From Schizophyllum amplum (taxonomy: Eukaryota > Basidiomycota > Agaricomycetes > Agaricales > Schizophyllaceae): 64,000 nt of DNA. Below the pieces are notes generated by a model. That model saw nothing but the letters and a program-made list of their open reading frames with translations, was not told where the DNA came from and ran no database searches. This document shows, piece by piece, positions 1 to 10,985 of this stretch. The stretch lies in NCBI GenBank assembly GCA_007026445.1, contig VDMD01000112.1, positions 1-64,000 of the forward strand, in the 5' to 3' direction. The position numbers and the translations under genes were made by a program. Position 1 is the stretch's first letter; every line of letters begins with the position of its first letter.

Positions 1-333
1 AGCCGCGAGTGGAACGGCTCCGACGTCTACATCGACAAGATGGAGTATCAGAACGCCATTCATCTCACGATCGCCATCGAGCACCGCGCGAACTGGCAGG
101 ACTGGGGCGGTCGGTGGACGCGGCGCACGGCGTTCATGCGGCATTTGAAGGGGATCTTGGAGGAGCTCGATATTCGCTACACAATGCCGGTGCAGCCGGT
201 GACGCTGCCGCGGACGGCGTTTGCGCAGGGCCCGGTGCAGAGCCCGTACACGGCGAGTCGGGAGAGCTTGGGGAATGCCGGCGGCTTCAGGGCGGGGATG
301 CAGGGGTTGTCGCCGCCTGGGCGGTCGCTGTAA
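1..333 (+). CDS. MscS-family mechanosensitive ion channel, C-terminal end (partial)
   Basis: The window opens inside the last exon, in frame from base 1, and the gene stops at 331-333. The visible ~110 residues include EWNGSDVYIDKMEYQNA, an IEHRANWQDW stretch and FMRHLKGILEELDIRYTMP. This is how the cytoplasmic beta domain and tail of fungal endomembrane MscS channels (S. pombe Msy1/Msy2 type) end. Such channels sit in the ER and take part in the hypo-osmotic calcium response. The pore helix and any EF-hand lie upstream of the window, so only the C-terminus can be judged. The tail is Gly/Ser/Pro-rich and probably disordered. A different MscS subfamily remains possible. Confidence 0.75.
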   Translation, partial: SREWNGSDVYIDKMEYQNAIHLTIAIEHRANWQDWGGRWTRRTAFMRHLKGILEELDIRYTMPVQPVTLPRTAFAQGPVQSPYTASRESLGNAGGFRAGMQGLSPPGRSL

Positions 334-2313
334 CGTGATGGGCTGTCGTTACGATGCGATGGGCTGTCGCTGCGAGCGGTCGTTCTCAGCCGCCGCAGTC
401 ACGGCATGGACTTCGGGGCGCGATAGGCGCTCTAGAAAAACGACAAGCACGACGCATGGGATGGACACCGGTATGTGGATACAGGTGTGTTTAGTCGCCC
501 GAGGGGCGGCACTGGGACTTTGGTGGTGTTTAGTGGTGCGGACGTTAGGTGTTGGTGCTTAGCATCGTGGTGTTTAGCCTTTTGGGTGTTTAGTCACAGT
601 GCTGTGGGTGTCTAGGGCGTTCAGGAATCAGCGTCGCGAAGTGCTACGCACTGGTAAGTAGATAACGCCACCATTTACGCTACAATATTGACTGGTTACT
701 ATACGGCTTGGGGTGCCATACGACCACTCGGGGTGCACCCTTACGACCTCTATGGTCGCTATACCGTGTACGGCGCCGTACTTTAGATGTCCTTCTACCA
801 CGCTGTGCGTCTCATCATACATGATAATCAAGCATATCAAGCATATTATAAAGATTCAAGCATGTCTGCCTGCACGTCGTCTGCCGTTGTCGCAAATCGG
901 AAGCCTGAGTATATTAGTGGAAGTTGGGCGTTGAAGTGTTCGAACAAGGTCGATACCAATCTGGATTTCTCCACCGCCTGAGGGCTCATTCACGCATTGG
1001 TACGCTGCTGTACCATGGCATGCATTGTCAACGTGAGTTTTACAAAATTTGGGATCCTTGAATGACCTCTGTTGCCGGTATCGAGCTGCTCGCGGCGCTT
1101 TCAGCTTTGACCGACCGGGAGTCAGAGAGTAGTATCTGGGAGCTTCGTGAGCTATTCCGCTCAGGTAGTCCGAGTCGCCCGGCTTCGTGCAAAATATTCA
1201 AGAGACCACATACATTGTAGGCAATCAAGTCAATTTATTCGTAGACGAGGCTGGACGCGGTGGTTACCAGACGCCCGGCGTATGCAGCGATAGGGAAAAC
1301 ATCGTGCGGGACGCGCCCGGTCATCCGAGCGGATGATATTGCCAGAGAAGAGAGGGGAAGGCGGCTGGGCTGTGGACGCCACTGTCGAAGACCCAGTCGC
1401 CCGCGCCAAAGTTGGAGACACCGGCGCCCGCCAGTGGCAGTACCTGCCACAGCCAGAGACGCAGGTGCTTTGGCCGGTATAGGTGTCTCCTCGTCCCAAA
1501 GAAGGAGGTGGGCGGTCCAGAAATGCTAGCGGGCATGACCGACAAATGGCTGTTAATGTGCGCTGCCGTATGCCACAAGCGATTTCGTGGCAAAGCGAAC
1601 ACCGAGATCGAACGCGTGAGGCGGCGCATTACCAGCGAGTGCAGATGCGGTGCCTTCGCTTGGCATGCTCGTGCAAGCATAGACACCTATCAGGAGTCAT
1701 ACATGACCATCGCCGGGACCGACTACGCTGCCATGCGAATAAAGGCAGCCGTCTACTTGGGCCTGCAGTAACGGACCGGTACTTGCTGATGTTGAACATG
1801 CATTTCTGTATCTCTAGCGGTTATAGGGCTCCGAGCGCTCTCCACAATGAGGGAGGATGATGGTGGCAAGCATCGTACCGGCCGTAGTCAGCAGAAGGCG
1901 CCTCTTCCTGACAGCACACGGCCGACGGCTGTCGAGACCACCTCAGCGAGCACGCGAAGTCGGAGCACCTCACTACAGTTGTTGGCGTCAGTGCCTTCCG
2001 CACAAAGGCGATAACCGAGGACATGCGTTCGCCTTGCTGCACGGCGAGAAGGTATAAGAAGAGGGCGATGGATGGATCAGATTAGAGGGTGGCCTCAGTA
2101 TGACTTCAATGGTGAGTCTGGTCGCCGGCTACCTGCACAGCTCATCGTTGCGGACAGTGGCAGCGAACGTCGTCGCCATGGAGGGCGTCGCCAACGAATC
2201 CGTTCGCGGCGCGGGCCGGACAGCCGAGCTCGCCTGCACCAAACATTCACAAATCGAGCTTCAGCACGCACCGTACTTTCTCCCCCTCATTACCCCCCTC
2301 GTCGCCCACGGTC
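334..2313. other. Long intergenic region, no supported gene
   Basis: Nearly 2 kb without a credible gene. Short open frames exist on both strands, but none has family resemblance, splice logic or a conserved motif. Just after the upstream stop, two near-identical copies of GATGGGCTGTCG(T/C)T(A/G)CGA lie back to back (about 341-376). From 485 to 615 the bases GTGTTTAG recur several times in a T/G-rich stretch. The last ~250 bp before 2314 should hold the clathrin promoter; a pyrimidine-rich tract (2276-2312) directly precedes the ATG. Confidence 0.5.
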
Positions 2314-5300
2314 ATGGCAGCCGTCGACATCTCCAAACCCATCGCGTTCTGCGAGCACCTTCAGCTCTCGAGCCTCGGCATTCAGCCGGGCGCAATATCA
2401 TTCCAGGTGCGTGACTGACGTGGACTTTCCGTTTCGCGAGAGCTCACATTTTGACGCGTCTAGGTTCGTGCGATGAAGTGGGCTTACGTGCGGAGAACTG
2501 ATTCGTGGAGCAGAACTTGACGCTCGAGTCCGACCACTTCATTTGTGTCCGGAATGAGCAGAACCAGCTTGTCATCATCGACCTCACGGACGTCAACAAT
2601 GTCCTTCGCCGACCCATATCCGCCGACTCGGCCATCATGCACCCCCACCAGAAGATTCTCGCGTTGAAAGGTGCGCACGGATGATGAGGAGACGCGTTGC
2701 AGCGGCACGCCCTCCGTGACGCGTCCCATCACCTCTCCTAACGCGACGCGTTGCTGACTCTCGCCCAGCGCAACGAACACTGCAAATATTCAACATTGAG
2801 ACCAAGCAAAAGGTCAAGTCGCACGTCAGCGCCGAGGACATCGTATTCTGGAAATGGGTGTCCGACACGACGATCGGCATGGTCACCGACACGTCCGTCT
2901 ACCATTGGACCATCGCCGACACAACCTCCGCGCCGACGAAGATGTTCGACCGCCATGCCACCCTCGTCGGTTCCCAGATTATCAACTACCGTATCACACC
3001 CGACGAGAAGTGGATGGTCGTCGTCGGCATCTCGGGCAACTCTTCCAACCCCTCCGCGTTCAAGATCAAGGGCGCCATGCAGCTTTACAACAAGGACCGC
3101 GGCGTCAGCCAGCCGATTGAGGGCCACGCCGCTGCCTTCGCAGAGGTGAAGCTTGACGGGCACCAGTTCCCCACCAAGCTCTTCACTTTTGCTGTCCGCA
3201 CAGCCCAGGGCGCGAAGCTCCACATTGTTGAGATCGACCACCAGGCACCAGACGCACCGTTCACGAAGAAGGCCGTCGACGTCTACTTCCCGCCAGAGGC
3301 TACCAATGACTTCCCTGTGGCTATGCAAGTGTCCAAGAAGCACGGTATTGTGTACTTGGTCACCAAATTCGGCTTCATCCATCTGTACGACCTGGAGACC
3401 GGCGCCTGCATCTACATGAACCGCATTTCGGGCGAGACCATATTCGTCACCGCGGAGCATGAGGCGACAAACGGTATCATCGGCGTTAACAAGAAGGGGC
3501 AGGTCCTCTCAGTCAATGTCGACGAGCAGACCATCGTTCCCTACATTCTCACCACGCTCAACAACACCGAGCTTGCGTTCAAGTTGGCGAGCCGCGGGAA
3601 CCTCCCTGGTGCCGATGATCTGTACATCCAGCAATACCAGCAGCTGTTTGCCTCAGGACAGTTTGGCGAGGCTGCTAAAGTCGCTGCAAACTCTCCACGG
3701 GGTATTCTTCGCACGACTCAGGTCATTGAGTCATTCAAGCAGGCCCCGGCACCCCCAGGTGGTCTCTCGCCCATCCTTCAGTACTTCGGCGTGCTGCTCG
3801 AGAAGGGTGAATTGAACCACTACGAGTCGTTGGAGCTCGCGCGCCCTGTGCTCCAGCAGGGCCGGAAGCAGCTTCTCGAGAAGTGGCTGAAGGAGAACAA
3901 GGTGCGAGATAGTGTTACTTTCCCTTCTGCGTCTGCTAAATTGTGGTCCAGCTTACGTGCAGCGAGGAGCTTGGCGACATTGTCCGCTTGCACGACATGA
4001 CGCTGGCCTTGAGCGTCTACCTTCGTGCGAACGTGCCGAACAAGGTCATCGCATGCTTTGTTGAGACTGGGCAGATTGACAAGATCGTCCTGTACGCGAA
4101 GAAGGTCGGCTACACGCCCGACTACGTTGCGCTCCTGCAGCACGTTATGCGCACCGACCCGCAGAAAGGCGCAGAGTTTGCGGCGTCGCTTGTCAACGAC
4201 GAGAACGGCCCGATGGTCGATGTTGAGCGGGTAGGCAATCTCACTAAGGTCATAATCAGCGACGGCTTACATGATTTTTGCAGGTCGTCGACATCTTCAT
4301 GTCGCAGAACATGATCCAGCCGGCTACGTCATTCTTGTTGGATGCGCTCAAGGACAACAAGCCCGAGCAGGGACCCCTGCAGACACGCCTGCTTGAGATG
4401 AACCTCATGCACGCGCCGCAGGTGGCGGACGCGATCCTCGGTAACGAGATGTTCACTCATTTCGATCGCCCACGGATTGCGAACATGTGCGAGAAGGCAG
4501 GGCTGTTGCAGAGGGTGCGCTTATCCGATTATTTTGGTGACTTGCCTTGCTGATTTCCCGTAGGCGTTGGAGTTGTACGAGGATCTCGCCGACATCAAGC
4601 GTGTTATCGTGCATGCGACGGCTTTCCCGGCTGACGTGAGTGATGAGGTCTTGAAGAGAATAGGCATATGAACTGATAGTCCCCAACAGTGGCTGGTGAA
4701 CTTCTTCAGCAAGCTTACCACGGAGCAATCTTTGGCGTGCATGCAGGAGATGCTCAAGATCAACATCCGCCAGAACTTGCAGGTTGTCATCCAGATTGCA
4801 ACGAAGTACTCCGACATTCTTGGGCCCGTCAAGCTTATTGAGATGTTCGAGAGCTTCAAGAGCTTCGAAGGTAGGCCATCAAGTATGATCAAGTGTTGTG
4901 CGCGATTCTGATTGTCATCAGGCCTCTACTACTACCTCGGTTCTATCGTCAACCTCAGCCAGGACCCCGAGGTGCACTTCAAGTACATCCAGGCTGCTAC
5001 GCGCACTGGCCAGATCCGCGAGGTGGAGCGCATCTGTCGCGAGAGCAACTTCTACAACCCCGAGAAGGTCAAGAACTTCCTCAAGGAGGCGAAACTCGCA
5101 GACCAGCTGCCGCTCATCATCGTCTGCGACCGGTTCGACTTCGTGCACGACCTCGTGCTCTATCTCTACCAGAACGGGCTCGTCAAGTTCATCGAGGTGT
5201 ACGTGCAGCGCGTGAACTCGGTGCGCGCGCCGCAGGTCATCGGTGGGCTGCTCGACGTGGACTGCGATGAGACTACCATCAAGGGCCTGCTGGCGTCTGT

Positions 5301-8300
5301 GACGGGCAACTTCCCCATCGACGAACTTGTGGCGGAGGTGGAGCAGCGCAACCGGCTGAAGTTGATCCTGCCTTGGCTTGAGGCGAAGGTGCAGGCTGGC
5401 AGCCAGGACCCGGCCGTATACAACGCGATTGCAAAGATCTACATCGACAGCAACAGCAACCCGGAGCAATTCCTCAAGGAGAACAATGTGAGTTCGAAAT
5501 ATGATGTCCGAGTTTGCGCACTTACACTCTTGACCAGCTGTACGAGCCTCTGGTTGTAGGCAAGTTCTGCGAGAAGCGCGATCCCTACTTGGCCTACATC
5601 GCGTACGCGAAGGGCTTCTGCGACGATGAGCTCATCGCGATCACGAATGAGAACTCGATGTTCAAGCAACAGTCGCGCTACCTCGTCAAGCGCCGCCAGC
5701 CCGAGCTTTGGGCGCAGGTTCTCGTTCCCGACAACATCTACCGCCGGCAGCTCATCGACCAAGTCGTCGCCACCGCCATTCCAGAGTGCACGGATCCAGA
5801 CGATGTGTCCGTCACTGTCAAGTCTTTCCTGCAGGCTGACCTGCCGATCGAGCTCATCGAATTGCTGGAGAAGATCATCATCGACCCGTCGCCGTTCAGC
5901 GACAACCGCAACCTCCAGAACCTGTTGCTGCTCACCGCCATCCGCTCCGATAAGGGCAAGGTCGTAGGCTACATCAACAAACTGCAGAACTACGACTCGA
6001 ACGAGATTGCACGCATTGCGACGGAGCATGGCCTGTTCGAGGAAGCGTTCTCGATCTACAAGAAGTACGAGCAGCACGCTCAGGCGATGAACGTGCTTGT
6101 CGAGCACATCGTCTCCATTGACCGTGGTTTGGACTACGCCAACAAGGTGCAGAAGCCGGAGGTATGGAGCCGTCTTGCCAAGGCGCAGCTCGATGGTTTG
6201 CGTATCAAGGATTCGATCGGTATGTGATGTGTTCTGCCAATCGGGTTTCGTGCTTAATGTGTCGGTGCAGACTCGTACATCAAGGCCGAGGACCCCACCA
6301 ACTACGCAGAGGTTATCGAGATCTCCGGCCGTGCAGGCAAGCACGACGACCTCGTGCGCTATCTGCAAATGGCGCGCAAGCACCTGCGTGAGCCCAAGAT
6401 TGACACGGAGCTCGCGTATGCATATGCGAAGACGGATCGTCTGCACGACATGGAGGACTTCTTGGGTATGACCAACGTCGCGGACATCCTCGAGGTCGGC
6501 GAGAAGTGCTTCGAGGACGAGCTGTATGAGGCGGCGAAGCTCTTGTTCCAGAGCATCTCCAACTGGGCGAGGTTGGCAACCACGCTCATCTACCTCAACG
6601 AGAACCAGGCGGCCGTCGAGAGTGCACGGAAGGCCGGCAACACTCAGTGAGACCTCATTCGCTTTGTTGTGTGAGATGGTGCTGAACGCGTTCGACAGGG
6701 TCTGGAAGCAGGTGCACGCCGCGTGTATCGAGAAGAGCGAGTTCCGTCTGGCGCAGATCTGCGGTCTCAACATTATCGTGCATGCGGAGGAGCTCAGCGC
6801 TTTGGTGAAGATGTATGAGTGGAGAGGGCACTTCGACGAGATAATTAGCCTCCTTGAGGCTGGTCTCAGTCTCGAGCGGGCGCACATGGGTATCTTCACC
6901 GAGCTGGCGATCTTGCTCAGCAAGTACCGCCCCGCGAAGCGTGAGTATGCATCCTCCTGTGCGAGAATCTGTGCTGACAGACGCTAGTCATGGAGCATCT
7001 CAAGCTCTTCGTTGCGCGCATCAACATCCCCAAGGTCATTCGCGCCGCTGAGCAGGGTCACTTGTGGCCTGAGCTGGTCTTCTTGTACATCAAGTACGAT
7101 GAATTCGTAAGCTGCATTCACAAGTTTGTGACTTGCCACGACTCACTTTCGCACGTATAGGACAACGCGTCCCTAGCCATGATTGAGCGCTCTGCCGATG
7201 CATGGGAGCACAACATGTTTAAGGAGACGATCGTCCGGGTTGCTAACGTCGAGATGTACGTCGTCGACTTCGTAACAGGATGTCAGAGCATTGACGCTCT
7301 GTTGCAGCTACTACAAAGCCCTTAACTTTTACCTCGCCGAGCAGCCGTCATTGCTCAACGACTTGCTCACTGTGCTGATTCCTCGTATCGACCACGCTCG
7401 CGTCGTGCGCTTCTTCAAGTCTGCAGATCACATGCCGATGATCAAGCCCTACCTCATCGCCGTGCAGCATGTAAGCTCTTCCGGATGTTTTGACCGTTGC
7501 AAAACTGAACCGTCTCAGTTGAACATTGAGGCCGTCAACGATGCATACAACGACTTGTTGATTGAGGAAGAGGACTACAAGACACTCAGGGATTCCGTGG
7601 ACAGCTTCGACAACTTCGACACCATCAGCTTGGCAAAGCGGTTAGAAAACCACGAGCTGCTGGAGTTCAGGAGATTGGCAGCCCATTTGTACAAGGTCCG
7701 TCCATGTTCCGCGTCGTTCTTTCGCCGTCTCACGGGTTGCAGAAAAACTCGCGATGGGAAGAGTCCATCTCCCTGTCCAAGCACGACAAGTTGTACAAGG
7801 ATTCGATTGTCACGGCGTCCGTGTCCGCGTCGACGGAGGTGGCGGAGGAACTCATATCGTACTTCGTTGACATCGGGAACAAGGAGTGCTTCGCGGCGAT
7901 GCTGTTCGTATGCTTCGACCTGATCCGGGAAGACGTCGTGGAGGAGTTGTCATGGCGATTCGGTCTCGCGGACTTCGAGATGCCGTACAAGATCCAAATG
8001 AAGCGGACAATGACGGAGAAGGTGCGGCAGCCTCTTTCTTGATGTGACTGGAACTGCGCGCTGACATGTTCTATTAACAGATCCGGCAGCTGGAGAAGGA
8101 CGTGAAGGAGCGGGCAAAGAAGGAGGTGCAAAAAGAGCAGGCGGAGTCGGAGGCACCGATTATCAACCCGGGGAGCACATTGTTGCTCACGAACGGGTTC
8201 GCAGGCCAGGCGCCGCCCATGATGAACGGTGGCATGCCACCGGTGAGTCTAATCCCTTTGCCTTCCTTGTCCGTATGCTAAACGCGCTGTCTGCAGATGA

Positions 8301-8323
8301 TGACGGGCTTTGGCGGGTATTGA
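2314..8323 (+). CDS. chc1: Clathrin heavy chain
   Basis: Structural subunit of the clathrin triskelion, which coats vesicles at the plasma membrane and trans-Golgi/endosomes. I resolve 18 exons: 2314-2406, 2514-2670, 2769-3901, 3952-4230, 4284-4514, 4564-4635, 4690-4870, 4922-5487, 5538-6219, 6271-6646, 6699-6940, 6988-7106, 7161-7255, 7308-7470, 7519-7695, 7743-8021, 8081-8242, 8297-8323. They join in phase to 1677 codons, the normal family length. The N-terminal propeller starts [14 protein letters not shown] and [12 protein letters not shown]. Repeats of the leg are recognisable throughout (LALSYLRANV-like, [16 protein letters not shown]). The protein ends MMTGFGGY. All introns are GT-AG and about 46-107 bp. 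The start was chosen because it gives the conserved N-terminus and no earlier in-frame ATG fits. Confidence 0.98.
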
Positions 8324-9055
8324 TCGGCGCGCGCGAACGAAGGTAGATTTCGGTATCCGCTCTCGCGGCATGGATGAGGAACGGCTGGCCGATTGTTTTG
8401 TGTATATATGTTACTATGGTGGACATTAATCTTTTCTACTCGATCCTGTGGACGTATGCTGAGGAACAAAACTTTGACTTGTCCTGTCCGTGTATCGGCG
8501 TGCGTGTGCCACCGTCTCTCGTATCCACACTGAGTCGAATGGTTTAAGGCAGTCCCTTCGACCGACAGCCCTGTAGTACGCCTGGGGGTCGTTTGCTGAC
8601 TTGCTATGCCCCTCCTAAATGTTGAGGACAACCGCGCCTGCCTCACAACTAGAAATCTCCCGCTACGCCGGTCTCCAACCTCGCCTTGCGGACCAAGGGT
8701 CGGTGGAAGGTTAGTGAGTTCGAAGTGGCGGATAGTCTCTGATAGTTCTCTACCGAGCCTCGGCGGTTGGCGAGTCGACGTCGAGCCCAAGAGCAGAATT
8801 CAAAGTTTTGCCCGGGGACTCCAGGACGATGGGGATGAACATGTCGCACGCCTCAAGGACGTGCGTGAGACCAGTCAATATTTGGTGCCACATAATCATG
8901 ATACGGGCTGTGCCACAAAACATACAATCTCGAAATGAGTTTTGGTATCCATTTCTAAGGAAAACAATCCCTTATTACAGCACCAGCGCTTGCTACGCCT
9001 CAAACACCGGCACCTATTCCTCCTCGAGCACCAGCACCTACTCCTGAACCAACAC
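8324..9055. other. Intergenic, 3' flanks of two convergent genes
   Basis: Holds the 3' end of the clathrin gene and of the minus-strand PQ-loop gene. I see no coding region or RNA gene. Its right end (from about 8976) is the start of a Pro/Gln-like tandem repeat, listed separately. Confidence 0.5.
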
Positions 9056-9085
9056 CTACTCCTGATCCAGCACCAGCGCCTGCTC
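8976..9085. repeat. Degenerate 18-21 bp tandem repeat spanning a stop codon
   Basis: Units resembling CCTGATCCAGCACCAGC and CCTACTCCTGAACCAACA recur about five times. The array runs across the stop codon of the minus-strand PQ-loop gene (9056-9058). Read on the minus strand, the last coding residues (QALVLDQE) and the following 3' sequence are the same repeat, with the stop triplet TAG recurring once per unit. The protein's C-terminal residues have thus been set by the repeat. Confidence 0.75.
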
Positions 9086-10639
9086 GAGATCGTCCTCGGG
9101 CACGGCGAGCACGGCCGGCTTCGCGTTGCCGTACATGATGCGTTGAACGACGATGACTAGAGTGGGACGGAGATGTGGGGATGGAGATCATGCGAGGGTG
9201 GCGTCGGCGCAGAGAGGGTGGCATCGGAGGAGAGAGAGGGTGGCGTCGGAGAGAAGGGACGCGTAGGGGGAGAAGGGACGTGTAAAGGGAACAGCAGATA
9301 TAGGAAGATAGCGCCGTCAGCAAAGCATGTGAAGCAGAGGCACGAAAGCACCCACCGCAGTCGATGGACAACTGGAAGACGGCGCAGACCTTGAACTGCA
9401 AAGGGGATCCTTGTACGAAGAAGTATATGGCTCTGTGAATGCATTCGTCAGAGATGTGGCAGGCGGTCGTCAGAGATGTGGGAGGCAGTCGTCAGAGATG
9501 TAGGAGGTAGTCGTCAGAGATGTAGGAGGTGGGCGTTGTGAATGTGGGAGGCGGTCGTGAAGATGGTATAACACGGGTAAGAGCACAAGACTTAGCGGGA
9601 GCATAGGACATGCATGGCAAGAGCGTAGAACTTACTTGAACGCGTCTCCGCCAAACCATCCTAGTAATGTGGACATGCGGAAGCCGTATAGCGACCGTTG
9701 CTTGTAATTACTGCAGGCGCGGCAATCCAGGGCAGTAGGCGGCGAGGTTGGCGAGGTGACAACAAGAGAAGGACAGGGGTTAGCGTATACCCGATAATGA
9801 TTATAACCGTGTACTAACGTGATGAGCTGCGGTATCGGCAGCGTGCTCTCAAGGCCGAGCGCGACGAAGCCAAGGATGGAAACATACGTCTCGAAGCTTG
9901 AGAGTATGAGGAACAAGATAGTTTGAACGAGGCTATATGAGTAAGGTCAGGGATAATGAGCCAACAGCAGCAACACAACGACGGCACACGTACATGAACC
10001 CCGCCAGGAACTCGATGTATTGCGTGTACGCGGGCCACTGCCAGAAGTCGATCGGGCGCTTCGACGTGCGCAGGTTCTCCGGACTAAGTGCTGGACGGTA
10101 CAATATGCAGATGTACAGCAGGGCCAGCTGGTTCGGAGTCAGGATGCAGCCAAGGACCGAGGGGGGTGGGCCGAAGGACGCGCCTGCGCAAGGATCATGA
10201 ATACGGACTGCAACAGCAGCGCTAGCTCAAAGGGTGCCCTGCGCCATAGTCAGTAACCGCCTTACGCGCAGAGAAAGCGCTACACACCCCATCCAGAAGA
10301 AACAGCGAGTGATGTTCGCCAGCAGCCTGTCCGACACGGGAAGCAGTGAGTAACGCGGGGCGGTGGCGAACACAACGTGCGCGCGCTCCCCCTCACAATA
10401 TGGCGCAGACATCTCTGGAGAAACCTGTCGAGTCCCTGCGCAATCGGTCATGGTCAGCGCATATAGTCGCGCCCGCGCGTTCTCGCTGACTTCTTGCGAA
10501 CTATTGACACTGCCTGGTCTGCGTACACCTGGCGGAGCTCGTCAGCGTTGCGGCCGCGTCCTGTATTTGCTATCCTCACCAAAGGGGGGCCAATGGCCAT
10601 ACCCACCGCCGCCAACGTCGACAGCCATGCTGGTGCCAT
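9056..10639 (-). CDS. PQ-loop repeat membrane protein (SLC66A2/PQLC1-like)
   Basis: Minus-strand gene with about nine short exons, beginning MAPAWLSTLAAVGMAIGPPL (10580-10639) and ending QALVLDQE (stop 9056-9058). Joined exons give two PQ-loops: GPPLVYADQ with KKDSTGFSRDVCA, and LPIPQLITNYKQRSLYGF with the following LLGWFGGDAFKAIYFF. Between them lie ANITRCFFWMG and LALLYICILYRPAL. Seven hydrophobic segments are expected. The family includes lysosomal amino-acid exporters and a scramblase-like branch (yeast Any1/Cfs1, human PQLC1); this sequence looks closest to the latter. One intron (10128-10183) has a GC donor. The last two introns (9157-9355 and 9433-9635) are about 200 bp, four times the local norm, and filled with tandem repeats. 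Substrate is unknown. Confidence 0.88.
9190..9290. repeat. Purine-rich tandem repeat inside an intron
   Basis: Three copies of AGAGGGTGGCGTCGG (with small changes) are followed by two of GAGAAGGGACGYGTA. All lie inside the last intron (9157-9355) of the PQ-loop gene and account for its unusual length. Confidence 0.75.
9445..9536. repeat. 24-bp minisatellite inside an intron, four units
   Basis: Four tandem copies of about 24 bp built on TCGTCAGAGATGTRGGAGG, inside the penultimate intron (9433-9635) of the PQ-loop gene. The units differ at only a few positions, so the expansion looks recent. Confidence 0.85.
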
Positions 10640-10985
10640 AATGGATGAGTGTGGAAGGGAAGCTGGCTCCGTGGCGCGCGGTTGCCGACGCGCGCCAAAT
10701 CCGGCCCGAACATGCCGGTGCGCGTCATACAGCAGTCAACTTGCGCCCACTGTGCAATACCAAAGTCAGGTTTGACAAGCGAGAATATAACGAATCTGCA
10801 GGTTCGGATGTATTATTGAGGGCATACAGAGGAGTAAGCTACTACAGAGATAGAGTGAAGGGCTATAGAGTGCAGAAACGAGTCGAAGCTGGGGCCACAT
10901 ATAGGTACACACATATACATAGTAGACATCGAAGAGGATAGCAGACTGCACAGTGAAGAAACTCCACGTCAGCCCACATCTCCGC

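Noticed and set aside
2738..3460. 240-codon antisense frame over the clathrin propeller
   Set aside because: Shadow of the clathrin third exon; no start context, splice or family support.
5439..6923. 494-codon open frame on the strand opposite clathrin heavy chain
   Set aside because: It lies wholly antisense to well-conserved clathrin exons and its introns. Such frames arise from GC-rich codon use, and the translation resembles no family.
8278..8790. 170-codon minus-strand frame downstream of clathrin
   Set aside because: Overlaps the last clathrin exons and 3' region; no recognisable motif.
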